Shown in pieces: positions 1 to 7,981 of a stretch of DNA of 20,623 nt (position 1 is its first letter; each line of letters starts with the position of its first letter). The position numbers were made by a program, and so were the translations under genes. The notes beneath the pieces were generated by a model. The model worked only from the letters and a program-made list of their open reading frames with translations, searched no databases and was not told the DNA's origin. Source of the DNA: CAZSWS01 sp964610765. GTDB lineage: Bacteria; Bacteroidota; Bacteroidia; Bacteroidales; Tannerellaceae. The DNA lies in assembly GCA_964610765.1 (NCBI GenBank), contig CAZSWS010000052.1, forward strand, positions 1 through 20,623, read 5' to 3'.

Positions 1-2
1 TG

Positions 3-86
3 GCAGCCGGAACAATTGGAGGACTGGTCGTTTCATTCTTAGCCCTGTTCCTGTTTTTACCCCTGTTTATGGGAATTAAGAAATAA
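3..86 (+). CDS. C-terminal fragment of a membrane protein (5' end outside window)
   Basis: An open frame enters from the left edge and ends at TAA 84-86, giving about 27 residues. They are strongly hydrophobic (a run including LVVSFLALFLFLPLF) and end in GIKK, so this is a C-terminal transmembrane helix followed by a short positively charged, probably cytoplasmic tail. The piece is too short to assign a family. It lies 81 nt upstream of the first glycosidase-like gene on the same strand. The frame could be fortuitous, but the clean hydrophobic helix plus basic tail and the stop placed just before an intergenic gap argue that it is a real gene end. Confidence 0.6.
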   Translation, partial: AAGTIGGLVVSFLALFLFLPLFMGIKK

Positions 87-167
87 ACTTGCTTTTCAAT
101 TTTACTTTAGCTTAGGTTAACTTATTCAATGCATGGTTATCTTTTTGTTTTTATGTATTTTTGGAGT

Positions 168-1940
168 ATGAAAACTAGAACCTTAACTTTAATGCTCTTA
201 TTGTGCATTTCATCTGCCTATGCGCAAGATTATTCCGGAAACTTAGTGGCTACTGATGATTTAGGACGTGTCTTGCCTGAATATAAAGACGTGGGTCCTC
301 AAAGGGATAAACTAGTCGGTCTTTTTTATTGGACCTGGCACACAAAACATTCCGATGGTAACCCACAGGATGTGACTAAAATATTAAGTAGAAAACCTTC
401 GGCTGTCAATCGTTTTAACGATCCTATTTGGCCAACCGGTGTGCCTGCTTATTTTTGGGGAGAGCCACTTTTAGGTTATTACAAAGATACCGATAAATGG
501 GTGTTGAGGAAACATGCGGAGATGTTGGCAGATGCAGGTGTAGATGCCTTGTTTTTTGATTGTACCAATGGCTCGTTTACTTGGGAGGAATCATATATGG
601 CTCTTTGTGAGGTGTTTGCTGAAGCAAGAAAAGACGGAGTGAAAACGCCTCAGATCGCTTTCATGTTGGCTTTTGGTCCTTCGGAAGGAAGTGAAGTGGC
701 CATCAAAAGTATCTACGAGAAATTATATCGTCCCGGATTGTATGAAGAACTATGGTTCAAATGGGAGGGGAAACCGGTGATTATGGCTTATCCTGAAATG
801 CTGGATTTGAACAGTAATGATTCGGCAGAAAAAAAGCTGAATAATGAAATACGTAATTTTTTCACTTTCCGTCCGGGTCAACCGGTATATAATATGGGAC
901 CTGAACGAACAGATCATTGGGGATGGCTAGAAATCTATCCGCAACATGGGTTTGGTAAAAAACCGGATGGTACATTTGAACAAGTCACTGTGGGTGTCAG
1001 CCAAAACTGGTCAAAAGAATTGGGATTATCTGCTATGAACTCTGCCAATACGTTTGGAAGAAGTTATACCCATCAAAAAGGAGAGATAACTACAAAAGAT
1101 GCGGTTGACTATGGATATAACTTTCAGGAGCAATGGGATAGAGCTTTAGAAATAGATCCTCAATATATCTTTGTAACCGGATGGAACGAATGGATTGCAG
1201 GAAGGCATGAAGAGTGGATGGGACAAGAAAACGCATTCCCTGACCAGTTTAGCCAGGAAAAGAGCCGTGACATTGAACCTATGGTAGGTGGTCATGGTGA
1301 TAATTACTATTATCAGCTAATTGCAAATATCCGCAAATTTAAAGGAGTAGCCCCCATAGAAAAGATAGAACGTAAGCATACGATTCAAATAGATGGTTCT
1401 TTTGCGGAATGGGAGCAGGTTTTGCCTGCATTTAAATCACACAAAGGAAGCACTCTGCATCGTGATAGTGAAGGTTGGGGCGATTTGTATTATAGAAATA
1501 CTACCGGAAGAAATGACTTTGTACAGACAAAGGTGGCGCATGATGATGTGTACGTTTATTTCTATATTGAAACGGCAGAAACAATTACTCCTTCTACTGA
1601 CCCCGCATGGATGCGTTTGTTGATAAATACTGACAGAAAGCATGAAACCGGATGGGAGGGATACGACTATATCATTAACCGTGTAAATGCGCATAATAAA
1701 GCAACCGTAGAAAAACACAGTTCCGGCTGGGATTGGAAGAAAGTAGGCGAAGCTGACTTTGCGGTTAAAGGAAACCAAATGGAGTTTGCTGTTGCGAAAT
1801 CACTGTTAGGAATAGAAGGGAAACTTCATTTTGAAATAAAATGGTCGGACAATATGCAAGATCAAGGCGTTATTAGTGATTTCTATATCCATGGAGATGT
1901 GGCTCCATCCGGTCGTTTTAATTACTTAATTACTGAATAA
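168..1940 (+). CDS. Secreted GH71/GH99-like glycosidase with C-terminal CBM9-like domain (paralog 1)
   Basis: The 590-residue protein starts at ATG 168 because that gives a clean signal peptide (MKTRTLTLMLLLCISSAYA, probable cut before Q20). An in-frame ATG at 129 would put 13 odd residues in front of it. Residues about 30-400 resemble GH71/GH99-like (WbsX-type) proteins: VGLFYWTWH near the N-terminus, then LADAGVDALFFDCTNG, then GWNEW (W339-N-E341-W342), then GDNYYYQLIANIRKFKG. The glutamate of WNEW sits in the region where GH99 enzymes carry catalytic acids. From about residue 405 a second domain begins with IQIDGSFAEWEQ, the opening typical of CBM9-like beta-sandwiches. It is probably periplasmic or secreted and acts on a polysaccharide or glycan; the substrate cannot be read from sequence. 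A paralog follows 56 nt downstream, probably in the same transcript. The family call is by motif recognition. Confidence 0.72.
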   Translation: MKTRTLTLMLLLCISSAYAQDYSGNLVATDDLGRVLPEYKDVGPQRDKLVGLFYWTWHTKHSDGNPQDVTKILSRKPSAVNRFNDPIWPTGVPAYFWGEPLLGYYKDTDKWVLRKHAEMLADAGVDALFFDCTNGSFTWEESYMALCEVFAEARKDGVKTPQIAFMLAFGPSEGSEVAIKSIYEKLYRPGLYEELWFKWEGKPVIMAYPEMLDLNSNDSAEKKLNNEIRNFFTFRPGQPVYNMGPERTDHWGWLEIYPQHGFGKKPDGTFEQVTVGVSQNWSKELGLSAMNSANTFGRSYTHQKGEITTKDAVDYGYNFQEQWDRALEIDPQYIFVTGWNEWIAGRHEEWMGQENAFPDQFSQEKSRDIEPMVGGHGDNYYYQLIANIRKFKGVAPIEKIERKHTIQIDGSFAEWEQVLPAFKSHKGSTLHRDSEGWGDLYYRNTTGRNDFVQTKVAHDDVYVYFYIETAETITPSTDPAWMRLLINTDRKHETGWEGYDYIINRVNAHNKATVEKHSSGWDWKKVGEADFAVKGNQMEFAVAKSLLGIEGKLHFEIKWSDNMQDQGVISDFYIHGDVAPSGRFNYLITE

Positions 1941-1996
1941 AAGGAACAAAACTTATATCCCTTAAATAAAGACATTTAGATAAACCACCAATAATT

Positions 1997-4012
1997 ATGA
2001 AAAAGCTTATACTCACTTTTATTTCTTTATGGTTCGTGAGTTCTTTAATTTACGCTCAATATAATGAAGAGAAGAATACGAAAGAATATCGCGACTTATA
2101 CCCTGATACATGGGTAGGGACAGATGCACTTGGGCGTACCATGCCTGACTTTGATGAAGTAGGCGGAAAGAAAATAGATAAAAGACGTACGATTGGTATT
2201 TTTTATATCACCTGGCACAGTGACAATCTGCATAAACTTAAATCTCCTTATACGGCGAATGTAACCAATATCCTGAATCAAGACCCGGGTGCACGTTTAG
2301 ATGCCAATCATCCACTATGGACAGAAGGGTCGTATCATTGGGGTGAACCCGAATATGGTTATTTCTTGTCGAAAGATGAGTACGTAATTCGTAAAGACAT
2401 GTCTATGCTGGCTGATGCGGGAGTAGACGTGCTCATTATGGATGTAACCAATGCTGTAAGATATTGGGACGAATGGGAAGTGGTGTTTGGTGTTATGCAA
2501 CAAATGCGTTTGGAAGGAAATAAAGTTCCTCAGTTCTGCTTTTGGGCTTTCAATGGACCAGTAATTACTGTGGTTCAAGACTTATATGAAAAAGTATATA
2601 AAGAAGATAAATACAGGGATTTATGGTTTTATTGGGGAGATAAACCGTTGTTGTTATGTAGTGACAATCCTGCGTTGGATGCGAATGGAGGGGGAGTAGC
2701 TAACCCAAACCCCAACTATGACCCTGATGCGAAGACAAATCCAAGAAATCCGCATTATGGAGATCCGGATTATACAGAAGAACACTATAAAGATTATACG
2801 TTGGCAGTAAAAAACTTCTTTACCCTACGAGCAATGTGGTGGGGCTACTATGAATGGGGCGGACAGCGTTTTATAGGACAGGAAGATAAATGGAGCTTTG
2901 GATATGAGTTGTGTGATAAAAGAGTACTTGATTTACATCCCGACGAATTGGTTTCTACCCATCAAGGTATCAAAGAAGAAGCAGCTGTTACGACCGCACA
3001 GCATCCTATTTCTATTGTCGGTAAATCCTGGACTCGAGAACATGGTCAGCCTGCATTAAACGAATATGATATGCCGGAGCCAACGTATGTGCCTTGGCTG
3101 GGAAAAACAGTAGAAGACCCTACCGCTTACGGTATATATTTTCAAGAAAGATGGGATGAAGCCTTAAAAACAGACCCGATGTTTATTTATGTGAATGATT
3201 GGAACGAGTGGACAGCCGGAAAATATAAAGCCGGACTAGATCCCGGAGGAAATCAGCCCGGACCTACCGAATTTTTAGGCCGTGAGAATCCGTTCTATTT
3301 TGTAGATCAATATAACGCTGAATTCAACCGCACTATACAACCCATGAAAGGTGGCTATACAGATAATTACTACATGCAGATGGCGCAAAACATCCGAAAA
3401 TACAAAGGAGTGCGACCCACTCCTGAAAGCAAAGGCTATGTAACAATGAAAATAGATGGGCAGTTTGCAGACTGGGGAACTGTTGAAAATGAATATAGAG
3501 ATACGAAAGGAGATGTGGCTCATCGTAACTACATGGGATACGGGGGGATGCAGTATACCAACACATCGGGCAGAAATGACATCATTACCAGCAAGGTGGC
3601 GGTTGATAAAAAGAATATATATTTTTATGTTGAAACGGCTAATTCCATGACTTCATACACTGATCATAACTGGATGCTGTTATTGATTGATAGCGATAAT
3701 GACTCGTCAACCGGATGGCATGGCTATGATTTCATCATTAATAAATCAGTGAAAAATAACCGGAAAACAAGTTTGATGAAATATGAAAAAGGGAATTGGA
3801 AGCAAGTAGCCTCTATTGATTACAGGCAAAAAGAGAATCAGATGGAAATAGCTATTCCACGAAGTGCTATGGAGCTAAATGCTAAACATTTCACGTTTGA
3901 CTTTAAATGGAGTGACAATGCCGAACAACTGGAAGACCCCATTTCATTAACGCTTAATGGCGATACGGCACCAAACAGACGTTTCAATTATCGGTGCGTT
4001 TGGAGTGAATAA
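1997..4012 (+). CDS. Secreted GH71/GH99-like glycosidase with C-terminal CBM9-like domain (paralog 2)
   Basis: The 671-residue protein has a signal peptide (MKKLILTFISLWFVSSLIYA, probable cut before Q21). It follows the same plan as its upstream neighbour: IGIFYITWH, LADAGVDVLIMDVTNA, DWNEWTAGK (W402-N-E404-W405), GYTDNYYMQMAQNIRKYKG, then a CBM9-like domain opening with MKIDGQFADWG at residue 484 and ending in a closely similar RFNY tail. It is about 80 residues longer, mainly from an Asn/Pro/Tyr-rich insert at about residues 232-262 (NPNPNYDPDAK and on) and a Gly/Pro-rich insert after WNEW (GLDPGGNQPGPTEF). The pair therefore looks like an old tandem duplication that has diverged around the presumed active site. 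No SusC/SusD genes are visible. Substrate unknown. Confidence 0.72.
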   Translation: MKKLILTFISLWFVSSLIYAQYNEEKNTKEYRDLYPDTWVGTDALGRTMPDFDEVGGKKIDKRRTIGIFYITWHSDNLHKLKSPYTANVTNILNQDPGARLDANHPLWTEGSYHWGEPEYGYFLSKDEYVIRKDMSMLADAGVDVLIMDVTNAVRYWDEWEVVFGVMQQMRLEGNKVPQFCFWAFNGPVITVVQDLYEKVYKEDKYRDLWFYWGDKPLLLCSDNPALDANGGGVANPNPNYDPDAKTNPRNPHYGDPDYTEEHYKDYTLAVKNFFTLRAMWWGYYEWGGQRFIGQEDKWSFGYELCDKRVLDLHPDELVSTHQGIKEEAAVTTAQHPISIVGKSWTREHGQPALNEYDMPEPTYVPWLGKTVEDPTAYGIYFQERWDEALKTDPMFIYVNDWNEWTAGKYKAGLDPGGNQPGPTEFLGRENPFYFVDQYNAEFNRTIQPMKGGYTDNYYMQMAQNIRKYKGVRPTPESKGYVTMKIDGQFADWGTVENEYRDTKGDVAHRNYMGYGGMQYTNTSGRNDIITSKVAVDKKNIYFYVETANSMTSYTDHNWMLLLIDSDNDSSTGWHGYDFIINKSVKNNRKTSLMKYEKGNWKQVASIDYRQKENQMEIAIPRSAMELNAKHFTFDFKWSDNAEQLEDPISLTLNGDTAPNRRFNYRCVWSE

Positions 4013-4063
4013 TCAGTCTGTTTTTTGTACTATTGTAGATAATCATTATTTAAAGGAAAAGTA

Positions 4064-5353
4064 TTGGAATTGATTTATCTACTTATTGGTCTGCTTGTGG
4101 GAGGTGTATTTGTGTATTTGCTAGTCAAATATCGCATGGGTACATATGTCACTAAACTTGAAGTGAATTTAGACACCTGTAAAGCTGAAAAGGAAGAACT
4201 AGAGGCTAAACTTATTAAAGAGGAGCAACTGACAAAAGAGCTAGCTAACGCATATGCTGACAATCGATTTTTAAAAGAAAAGCTAGCTACTCAAAAGCTG
4301 GAAATGGAAGCTCTTCGTAAACAGTTTAATTTGGAGTTTGAAAATATAGCGTCACGCATATTGGAAGAGAAAACAGCCAAGTTTACGCAGGTTAATCAGC
4401 AGGCTTTAAGCTCGTTATTAAAACCTCTTGGAGAAAACATTGAAGTGTTTCGAAAGCAAGTGGAAGAAGTATATGACAAAGAGTCGAAAGAACGCTTTTC
4501 GCTGAGTAAAGAAGTGAGTCGTCTGGTTGAATTAAACCAGCAAATCAGCGAAGAGGCTAATAACTTGACTAAAGCACTGAAAGGAGATGCTAAGACACAG
4601 GGTGATTGGGGGCAGATGATATTAGAAAATATCTTGGAGAAGTCCGGTTTGGTAAAAGATCGGGAATACTTTGTGCAAGAGTTTCTTTGTGACGATGATG
4701 GAAATACGCTGAAGAACGAAAAAGGAAGTCGTTTGCAGCCGGATGTCATTATAGCCTACCCCGACAATCGAAAAGTAATTATTGATGCTAAAACTTCATT
4801 GACAGCCTATACGCGCTATGTGAATGCTGACACGCAGGAAAAACAGGACAAAGCATTGCAAGAACACCTACAATCGGTCAAAAAACATATTGATGAACTG
4901 AGTGCTAAGAACTATCAGGATTTTACTGACTCGGTTGACTTTGTGATGATGTTTATACCGAATGAGCCTGCCTATCTTTTGGCTTTGCAGGGAGATAATG
5001 ACTTGTGGCAATATGCGTATAGTCGTCGTATAGTCTTGATTAGTCCTACAAATTTACTAGCAGCACTTCGACTGACCGTTGATTTATGGAAAAGAGAATA
5101 TCAAAACCGCAATGCTAAAGAGATTGCAGACAGGGGGGCTATCTTGTATGATAAGTTTGTAGGATTTGTGACCGATATGTCTGAAATAGGAGTAAACCTG
5201 GATAAAGCCCATCAAAGTTATAGTCAGGCTTTTAATAAACTAAAAGATGGAAAAGGCAATTTAATTGGTCAAGCTGAAAAACTGAAAACACTGGGCGTAA
5301 AATCGAAAAAGAACATACCACCTTCCTTGCTTTCGGAAGCAAATGATATGTGA
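4064..5353 (+). CDS. rmuC: DNA recombination protein RmuC family, TTG start
   Basis: This is a 429-residue RmuC-family protein, the usual length. Order: an N-terminal transmembrane helix (about residues 2-20, IYLLIGLLVGGVFVYLLV), a long charged coiled coil (about 30-170), then the nuclease-like core with PDVIIAYP (P226, D227) and IDAKTSL (D241, K243), which fits the PD-(D/E)XK fold proposed for RmuC. In E. coli RmuC limits inversions at short repeats; the biochemical activity is not well settled. TTG at 4064 is chosen because it has a good ribosome site about 7 nt upstream (AAAGGA, 4052-4057) and keeps the membrane anchor; the first in-frame ATG, at residue 26, would remove it. The gene is 51 nt after the glycosidase pair, with no clear terminator between. 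Confidence 0.88.
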   Translation: MELIYLLIGLLVGGVFVYLLVKYRMGTYVTKLEVNLDTCKAEKEELEAKLIKEEQLTKELANAYADNRFLKEKLATQKLEMEALRKQFNLEFENIASRILEEKTAKFTQVNQQALSSLLKPLGENIEVFRKQVEEVYDKESKERFSLSKEVSRLVELNQQISEEANNLTKALKGDAKTQGDWGQMILENILEKSGLVKDREYFVQEFLCDDDGNTLKNEKGSRLQPDVIIAYPDNRKVIIDAKTSLTAYTRYVNADTQEKQDKALQEHLQSVKKHIDELSAKNYQDFTDSVDFVMMFIPNEPAYLLALQGDNDLWQYAYSRRIVLISPTNLLAALRLTVDLWKREYQNRNAKEIADRGAILYDKFVGFVTDMSEIGVNLDKAHQSYSQAFNKLKDGKGNLIGQAEKLKTLGVKSKKNIPPSLLSEANDM

Positions 5354-5400
5354 AAAAGAGTTTGCCGGATGCTCTTTGTACTGTATTTCAGCAGCAAAAC

Positions 5401-5431
5401 GTTGTTCATATAAAATAAAACAGTAATTTTG
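5401..5431 (+). promoter_or_regulatory. Bacteroides-type promoter for pheS
   Basis: TAATTTTG at 5424-5431 matches the Bacteroides -7 consensus TAnnTTTG exactly. GTTG at 5401-5404 matches three of four bases of the -33 TTTG box, and the spacing is 19 nt, the usual distance. Transcription would begin near 5437, leaving a leader of under 20 nt before the pheS ATG at 5455. This is a consensus match only; no start site has been measured. Confidence 0.5.
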
Positions 5432-5454
5432 TTAGAAAATTAACTGGATTAAGA

Positions 5455-6474
5455 ATGATAGAGAAGATAAAGTCTCTTTTGGATGAAGTTGAGAACTTCA
5501 AAGCGGACAATGCCGAACAGCTAGAAGCCTTACGCATCAAATATTTAAGTAAAAAGGGCGAGATATCTATGCTGATGAATGACTTCCGTAATGTTGCAGC
5601 AGACCAAAAGCGTGAAGTTGGGAAACTGATTAATGAATTAAAAGATTCGGCGCAAGAAAAGATTAAAACATTAAAAGATATTCTGGAAAACAATCAATCT
5701 GTTGATGATACTATTGATTTAACCCGAACTCCCTATCCAGTAACTCTAGGAACTCGCCATCCTTTATCTATTGTAAAAAAAGAAATTTGTTCAATTTTTG
5801 CTCGTTTAGGATTCAGTATTGCTGAAGGACCGGAGATTGAAGACGACTGGCATGTCTTTTCTGCTCTAAACTTTGCTGAAGACCATCCGGCAAGAGATAT
5901 GCAAGACACGTTTTTTATTGAGCGACGTCCTGATATTGTATTGCGTACACATACTTCGTCTGTACAAACACGTGTGATGGAGAAAACCCAACCACCTATC
6001 CGGATTATATGTCCGGGACGTGTATATAGAAATGAAGCTATTTCATATCGTGCACATTGTTTTTTTCATCAAATAGAGGCTTTATACATTGATAAAAATG
6101 TCTCGTTTGTTGATTTAAAACAGGCACTTCTGTTTTTTTCAAAAGAACTTTTCGGTTCATCTACTAAAATACGCTTACGTCCTTCTTATTTCCCCTTTAC
6201 AGAACCTTCTGCTGAGATGGATATCTCATGTAATCTTTGTGGTGGTAAAGGATGTGCTTTCTGTAAATATACAGGATGGGTGGAAATTTTAGGCTGCGGT
6301 ATGGTACACCCTAATGTTTTAGACAACTGCGGAATAGATAGTAAAGTATATACAGGATATGCCCTAGGTATGGGAGTTGAAAGAATAACCAATCTTAAAT
6401 ATGAAGTGAAAGATTTGCGCTTGTTCTCTGAAAATGATGTTCGTTTTCTGGAACAGTTCAAATCAGCTTTCTAA
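5455..6474 (+). CDS. pheS: Phenylalanine--tRNA ligase alpha subunit
   Basis: The 339-residue protein is the catalytic alpha subunit of the alpha2-beta2 phenylalanyl-tRNA synthetase, which charges tRNA-Phe in the cytoplasm. The N-terminal 80-90 residues form the charged coiled-coil arm that contacts tRNA. The class II core follows: GRVYRNEAISYRAHCFFHQ (motif 2 region), RLRPSYFPFTEPSAEMDI, EILGCGMVHPNVL, and GYALGMGVERI (motif 3) before the typical ENDVRFLEQF end. Between SAEMDI and GWVEILG lies a C-x2-C-x4-C-x2-C cluster (C259, C262, C267, C270), replacing the short linker of the E. coli enzyme. The start ATG lacks a Shine-Dalgarno but sits just after a good promoter. The beta subunit gene is not in the window, so pheS is not in a pheST operon here. 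Confidence 0.97.
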   Translation: MIEKIKSLLDEVENFKADNAEQLEALRIKYLSKKGEISMLMNDFRNVAADQKREVGKLINELKDSAQEKIKTLKDILENNQSVDDTIDLTRTPYPVTLGTRHPLSIVKKEICSIFARLGFSIAEGPEIEDDWHVFSALNFAEDHPARDMQDTFFIERRPDIVLRTHTSSVQTRVMEKTQPPIRIICPGRVYRNEAISYRAHCFFHQIEALYIDKNVSFVDLKQALLFFSKELFGSSTKIRLRPSYFPFTEPSAEMDISCNLCGGKGCAFCKYTGWVEILGCGMVHPNVLDNCGIDSKVYTGYALGMGVERITNLKYEVKDLRLFSENDVRFLEQFKSAF

Positions 6475-6497
6475 TTGTAAACCATAATCAGATACCA

Positions 6498-6530
6498 TCT
6501 TCTCGGACAGTGCGATGCTGTCCGAGAAGA
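6498..6530 (+). terminator. Strong hairpin between pheS and nth (possible terminator or processing site)
   Basis: A perfect 13-bp inverted repeat (TCTTCTCGGACAG / CTGTCCGAGAAGA) with a 7-nt loop lies 23 nt after the pheS stop and 25 nt before the nth start. It is by far the strongest hairpin seen in the intergenic DNA here. The 3' side runs into AAAACACAATC rather than a U tract, and the opposite strand has no U tract either, so a classical intrinsic terminator is not certain. It could terminate pheS, cap its 3' end, or tune read-through to nth. Confidence 0.6.
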
Positions 6531-6555
6531 AAACACAATCGGATTTTCCATAAAT

Positions 6556-7215
6556 ATGCGTAAAGAAGAAAGATATAGAGCTGTTCTGCAATGGTTTGAA
6601 GAAAATGCAACGGCTGCTGAAACTGAATTGCACTATAGTGATCCATTTCAGCTCATGGTGGCTGTTATTCTTTCGGCCCAATGCACTGATAAACGAGTGA
6701 ATCTTGTTACTCCTGCGCTTTTTGAAGCATTTCCTACCCCTGAAGTACTAGCTGTAGCTTCGGCAGACGATGTGTTCCAATATATTAAAAGTGTTTCTTA
6801 TCCTAATAACAAATCCAAACATCTGGTTGGAATGGCACAAGTTCTTCTTCAAGAATTTGGTGGGAATATTCCGGAAGAAGTTGATGACTTAATGAAACTT
6901 CCCGGCGTAGGTAGAAAAACGGCCAATGTGATTGCCTCGGTTGTTTATAACAAACCTACAATGGCAGTGGATACGCATGTGTTTAGAGTATCTAATCGTA
7001 TTGGCTTGACGAATAATAGCAAAACGCCTCTGGCTACTGAAAAAGAGCTGGTAAAGTATATTCCAAAAGAGATTATTCCCAAAGCACATCATTGGCTGAT
7101 ATTACACGGGCGCTATGTGTGTCTAGCTAGAAAACCTAAATGTGAATCGTGTGGATTAAAACCTTGGTGTAAATACTTTGTTACTGAAAGCAAGAAACTA
7201 CTACCAAAGAAATAG
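6556..7215 (+). CDS. nth: Endonuclease III (DNA glycosylase/AP lyase)
   Basis: This 219-residue base-excision repair enzyme removes oxidised pyrimidines and cleaves the abasic site. All key elements are visible: the helix-hairpin-helix LPGVGRKTANV with catalytic lysine K121 (E. coli K120), VDTHVFRV with catalytic aspartate D139 (E. coli D138), and the C-terminal 4Fe-4S loop C189-x6-C196-x2-C199-x5-C205. Length agrees with the family. It lies 81 nt after pheS on the same strand, separated by a hairpin, and I see no convincing promoter of its own in that gap. Its stop codon is one base from the stop of the oppositely oriented metallo-hydrolase gene. Confidence 0.97.
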   Translation: MRKEERYRAVLQWFEENATAAETELHYSDPFQLMVAVILSAQCTDKRVNLVTPALFEAFPTPEVLAVASADDVFQYIKSVSYPNNKSKHLVGMAQVLLQEFGGNIPEEVDDLMKLPGVGRKTANVIASVVYNKPTMAVDTHVFRVSNRIGLTNNSKTPLATEKELVKYIPKEIIPKAHHWLILHGRYVCLARKPKCESCGLKPWCKYFVTESKKLLPKK

Positions 7216-7216
7216 C

Positions 7217-7978
7217 TCAATCTGCTGTTTGATAACTTAACCCATCATAGGCTAAGTGCACGTAGTCAGGCAGTAGCTTTTCTATCTCATCATGCAATCC
7301 TATCTTGTGACTCATGTGTGTGAGATATGCTTTTTTAGGAGCTATTTGCTCAATAAATTCTAATGCATGATACAGTCCTTGGTGACTCGGATGTTTTTCA
7401 TCAATCCTTAGTGCATTCACAACCAAAACATCCAGTGATTCCAGTTTTTCTATTTCTTTATCTGCTATCGTTTTCATATCTGTGATATAAGCTAAAGAAC
7501 CTATACGGTAGCCGAAAATGGGAAGACTTCCATGAACAACTCTAATAGGAACTACTTCTATTCCGGAAGCCATAAAAGGCTCTCTGACAGCGTGTAGGTT
7601 AAGGTTAGGAATTCCTTTATATTTATTTTTACGAAAACAATAGGGGATACGGCTAATAATAGCATCGGTCACGTAGTCTTCTGCATAAATATCTACTTCC
7701 TTTTCATGACTAAAAGGACGAAGGTCATCTAGTCCTCCCACATGGTCGTAATGCTCGTGAGTAACCAATACGGCATCGAGAGAAGTGTGCCCGTCGCGCA
7801 ACATCTGATATCTAAAGTCAGGACCGCAGTCTATCAATATACTTTTCCCTTTTGTTTCAATTAAGGCAGAAGTACGTAAGCGTTTGTCTTTTGGATTATT
7901 GCTTTGACAAACCTGGCAGGTGCAGCCAATCTCCGGAACTCCGGTAGATGTTCCGGTTCCAAGAAATGTTATTTTCAT
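7217..7978 (-). CDS. MBL-fold metallo-hydrolase, PhnP-like
   Basis: The 253-residue protein has a metallo-beta-lactamase fold with the metal-binding motif THEHYDHVGGLDDL (H74, H76, D78, H79), further ligands probably H149 (VVHGS), D167 (YITDM) and a histidine in LTHMSH. Near the N-terminus GCTCQVC (C19, C21, C24) corresponds to the structural zinc site of E. coli PhnP (phosphoribosyl cyclic phosphate phosphodiesterase). No phosphonate (phn) genes are nearby, so the substrate is probably some other phosphodiester; I would not name it phnP. It is the last gene of the minus-strand run, starting 3 nt after the murB stop. Confidence 0.85.
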   Translation of the reverse strand: MKITFLGTGTSTGVPEIGCTCQVCQSNNPKDKRLRTSALIETKGKSILIDCGPDFRYQMLRDGHTSLDAVLVTHEHYDHVGGLDDLRPFSHEKEVDIYAEDYVTDAIISRIPYCFRKNKYKGIPNLNLHAVREPFMASGIEVVPIRVVHGSLPIFGYRIGSLAYITDMKTIADKEIEKLESLDVLVVNALRIDEKHPSHQGLYHALEFIEQIAPKKAYLTHMSHKIGLHDEIEKLLPDYVHLAYDGLSYQTAD

Positions 7979-7981
7979 AGA

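Noticed and set aside
144..163. TATTTTTG box matching the Bacteroides -7 consensus just before the first glycosidase gene
   Set aside because: It ends 4 nt before the start codon, so transcription would begin inside the gene, and the nearby TTTG is only 8 nt upstream of it.
129..167. Upstream ATG extending the first glycosidase by 13 residues
   Set aside because: The extra residues precede a textbook signal peptide that begins at ATG 168, so the shorter form is preferred.
1437..1778. Open frame of 113 codons on the minus strand inside the first glycosidase gene
   Set aside because: It is a shadow of a well-supported gene, with no recognisable domain and no ribosome site or promoter.
4024..4054. 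TTTG followed after 19 nt by TATTTAAA, a possible rmuC promoter
   Set aside because: The -7 box is a poor match and overlaps the ribosome site, leaving almost no leader.
5355..5377. AAAGAG/CTCTTT hairpin after rmuC
   Set aside because: Only 6 bp of A/T-rich stem with an 11-nt loop and no T tract; too weak to call a terminator.
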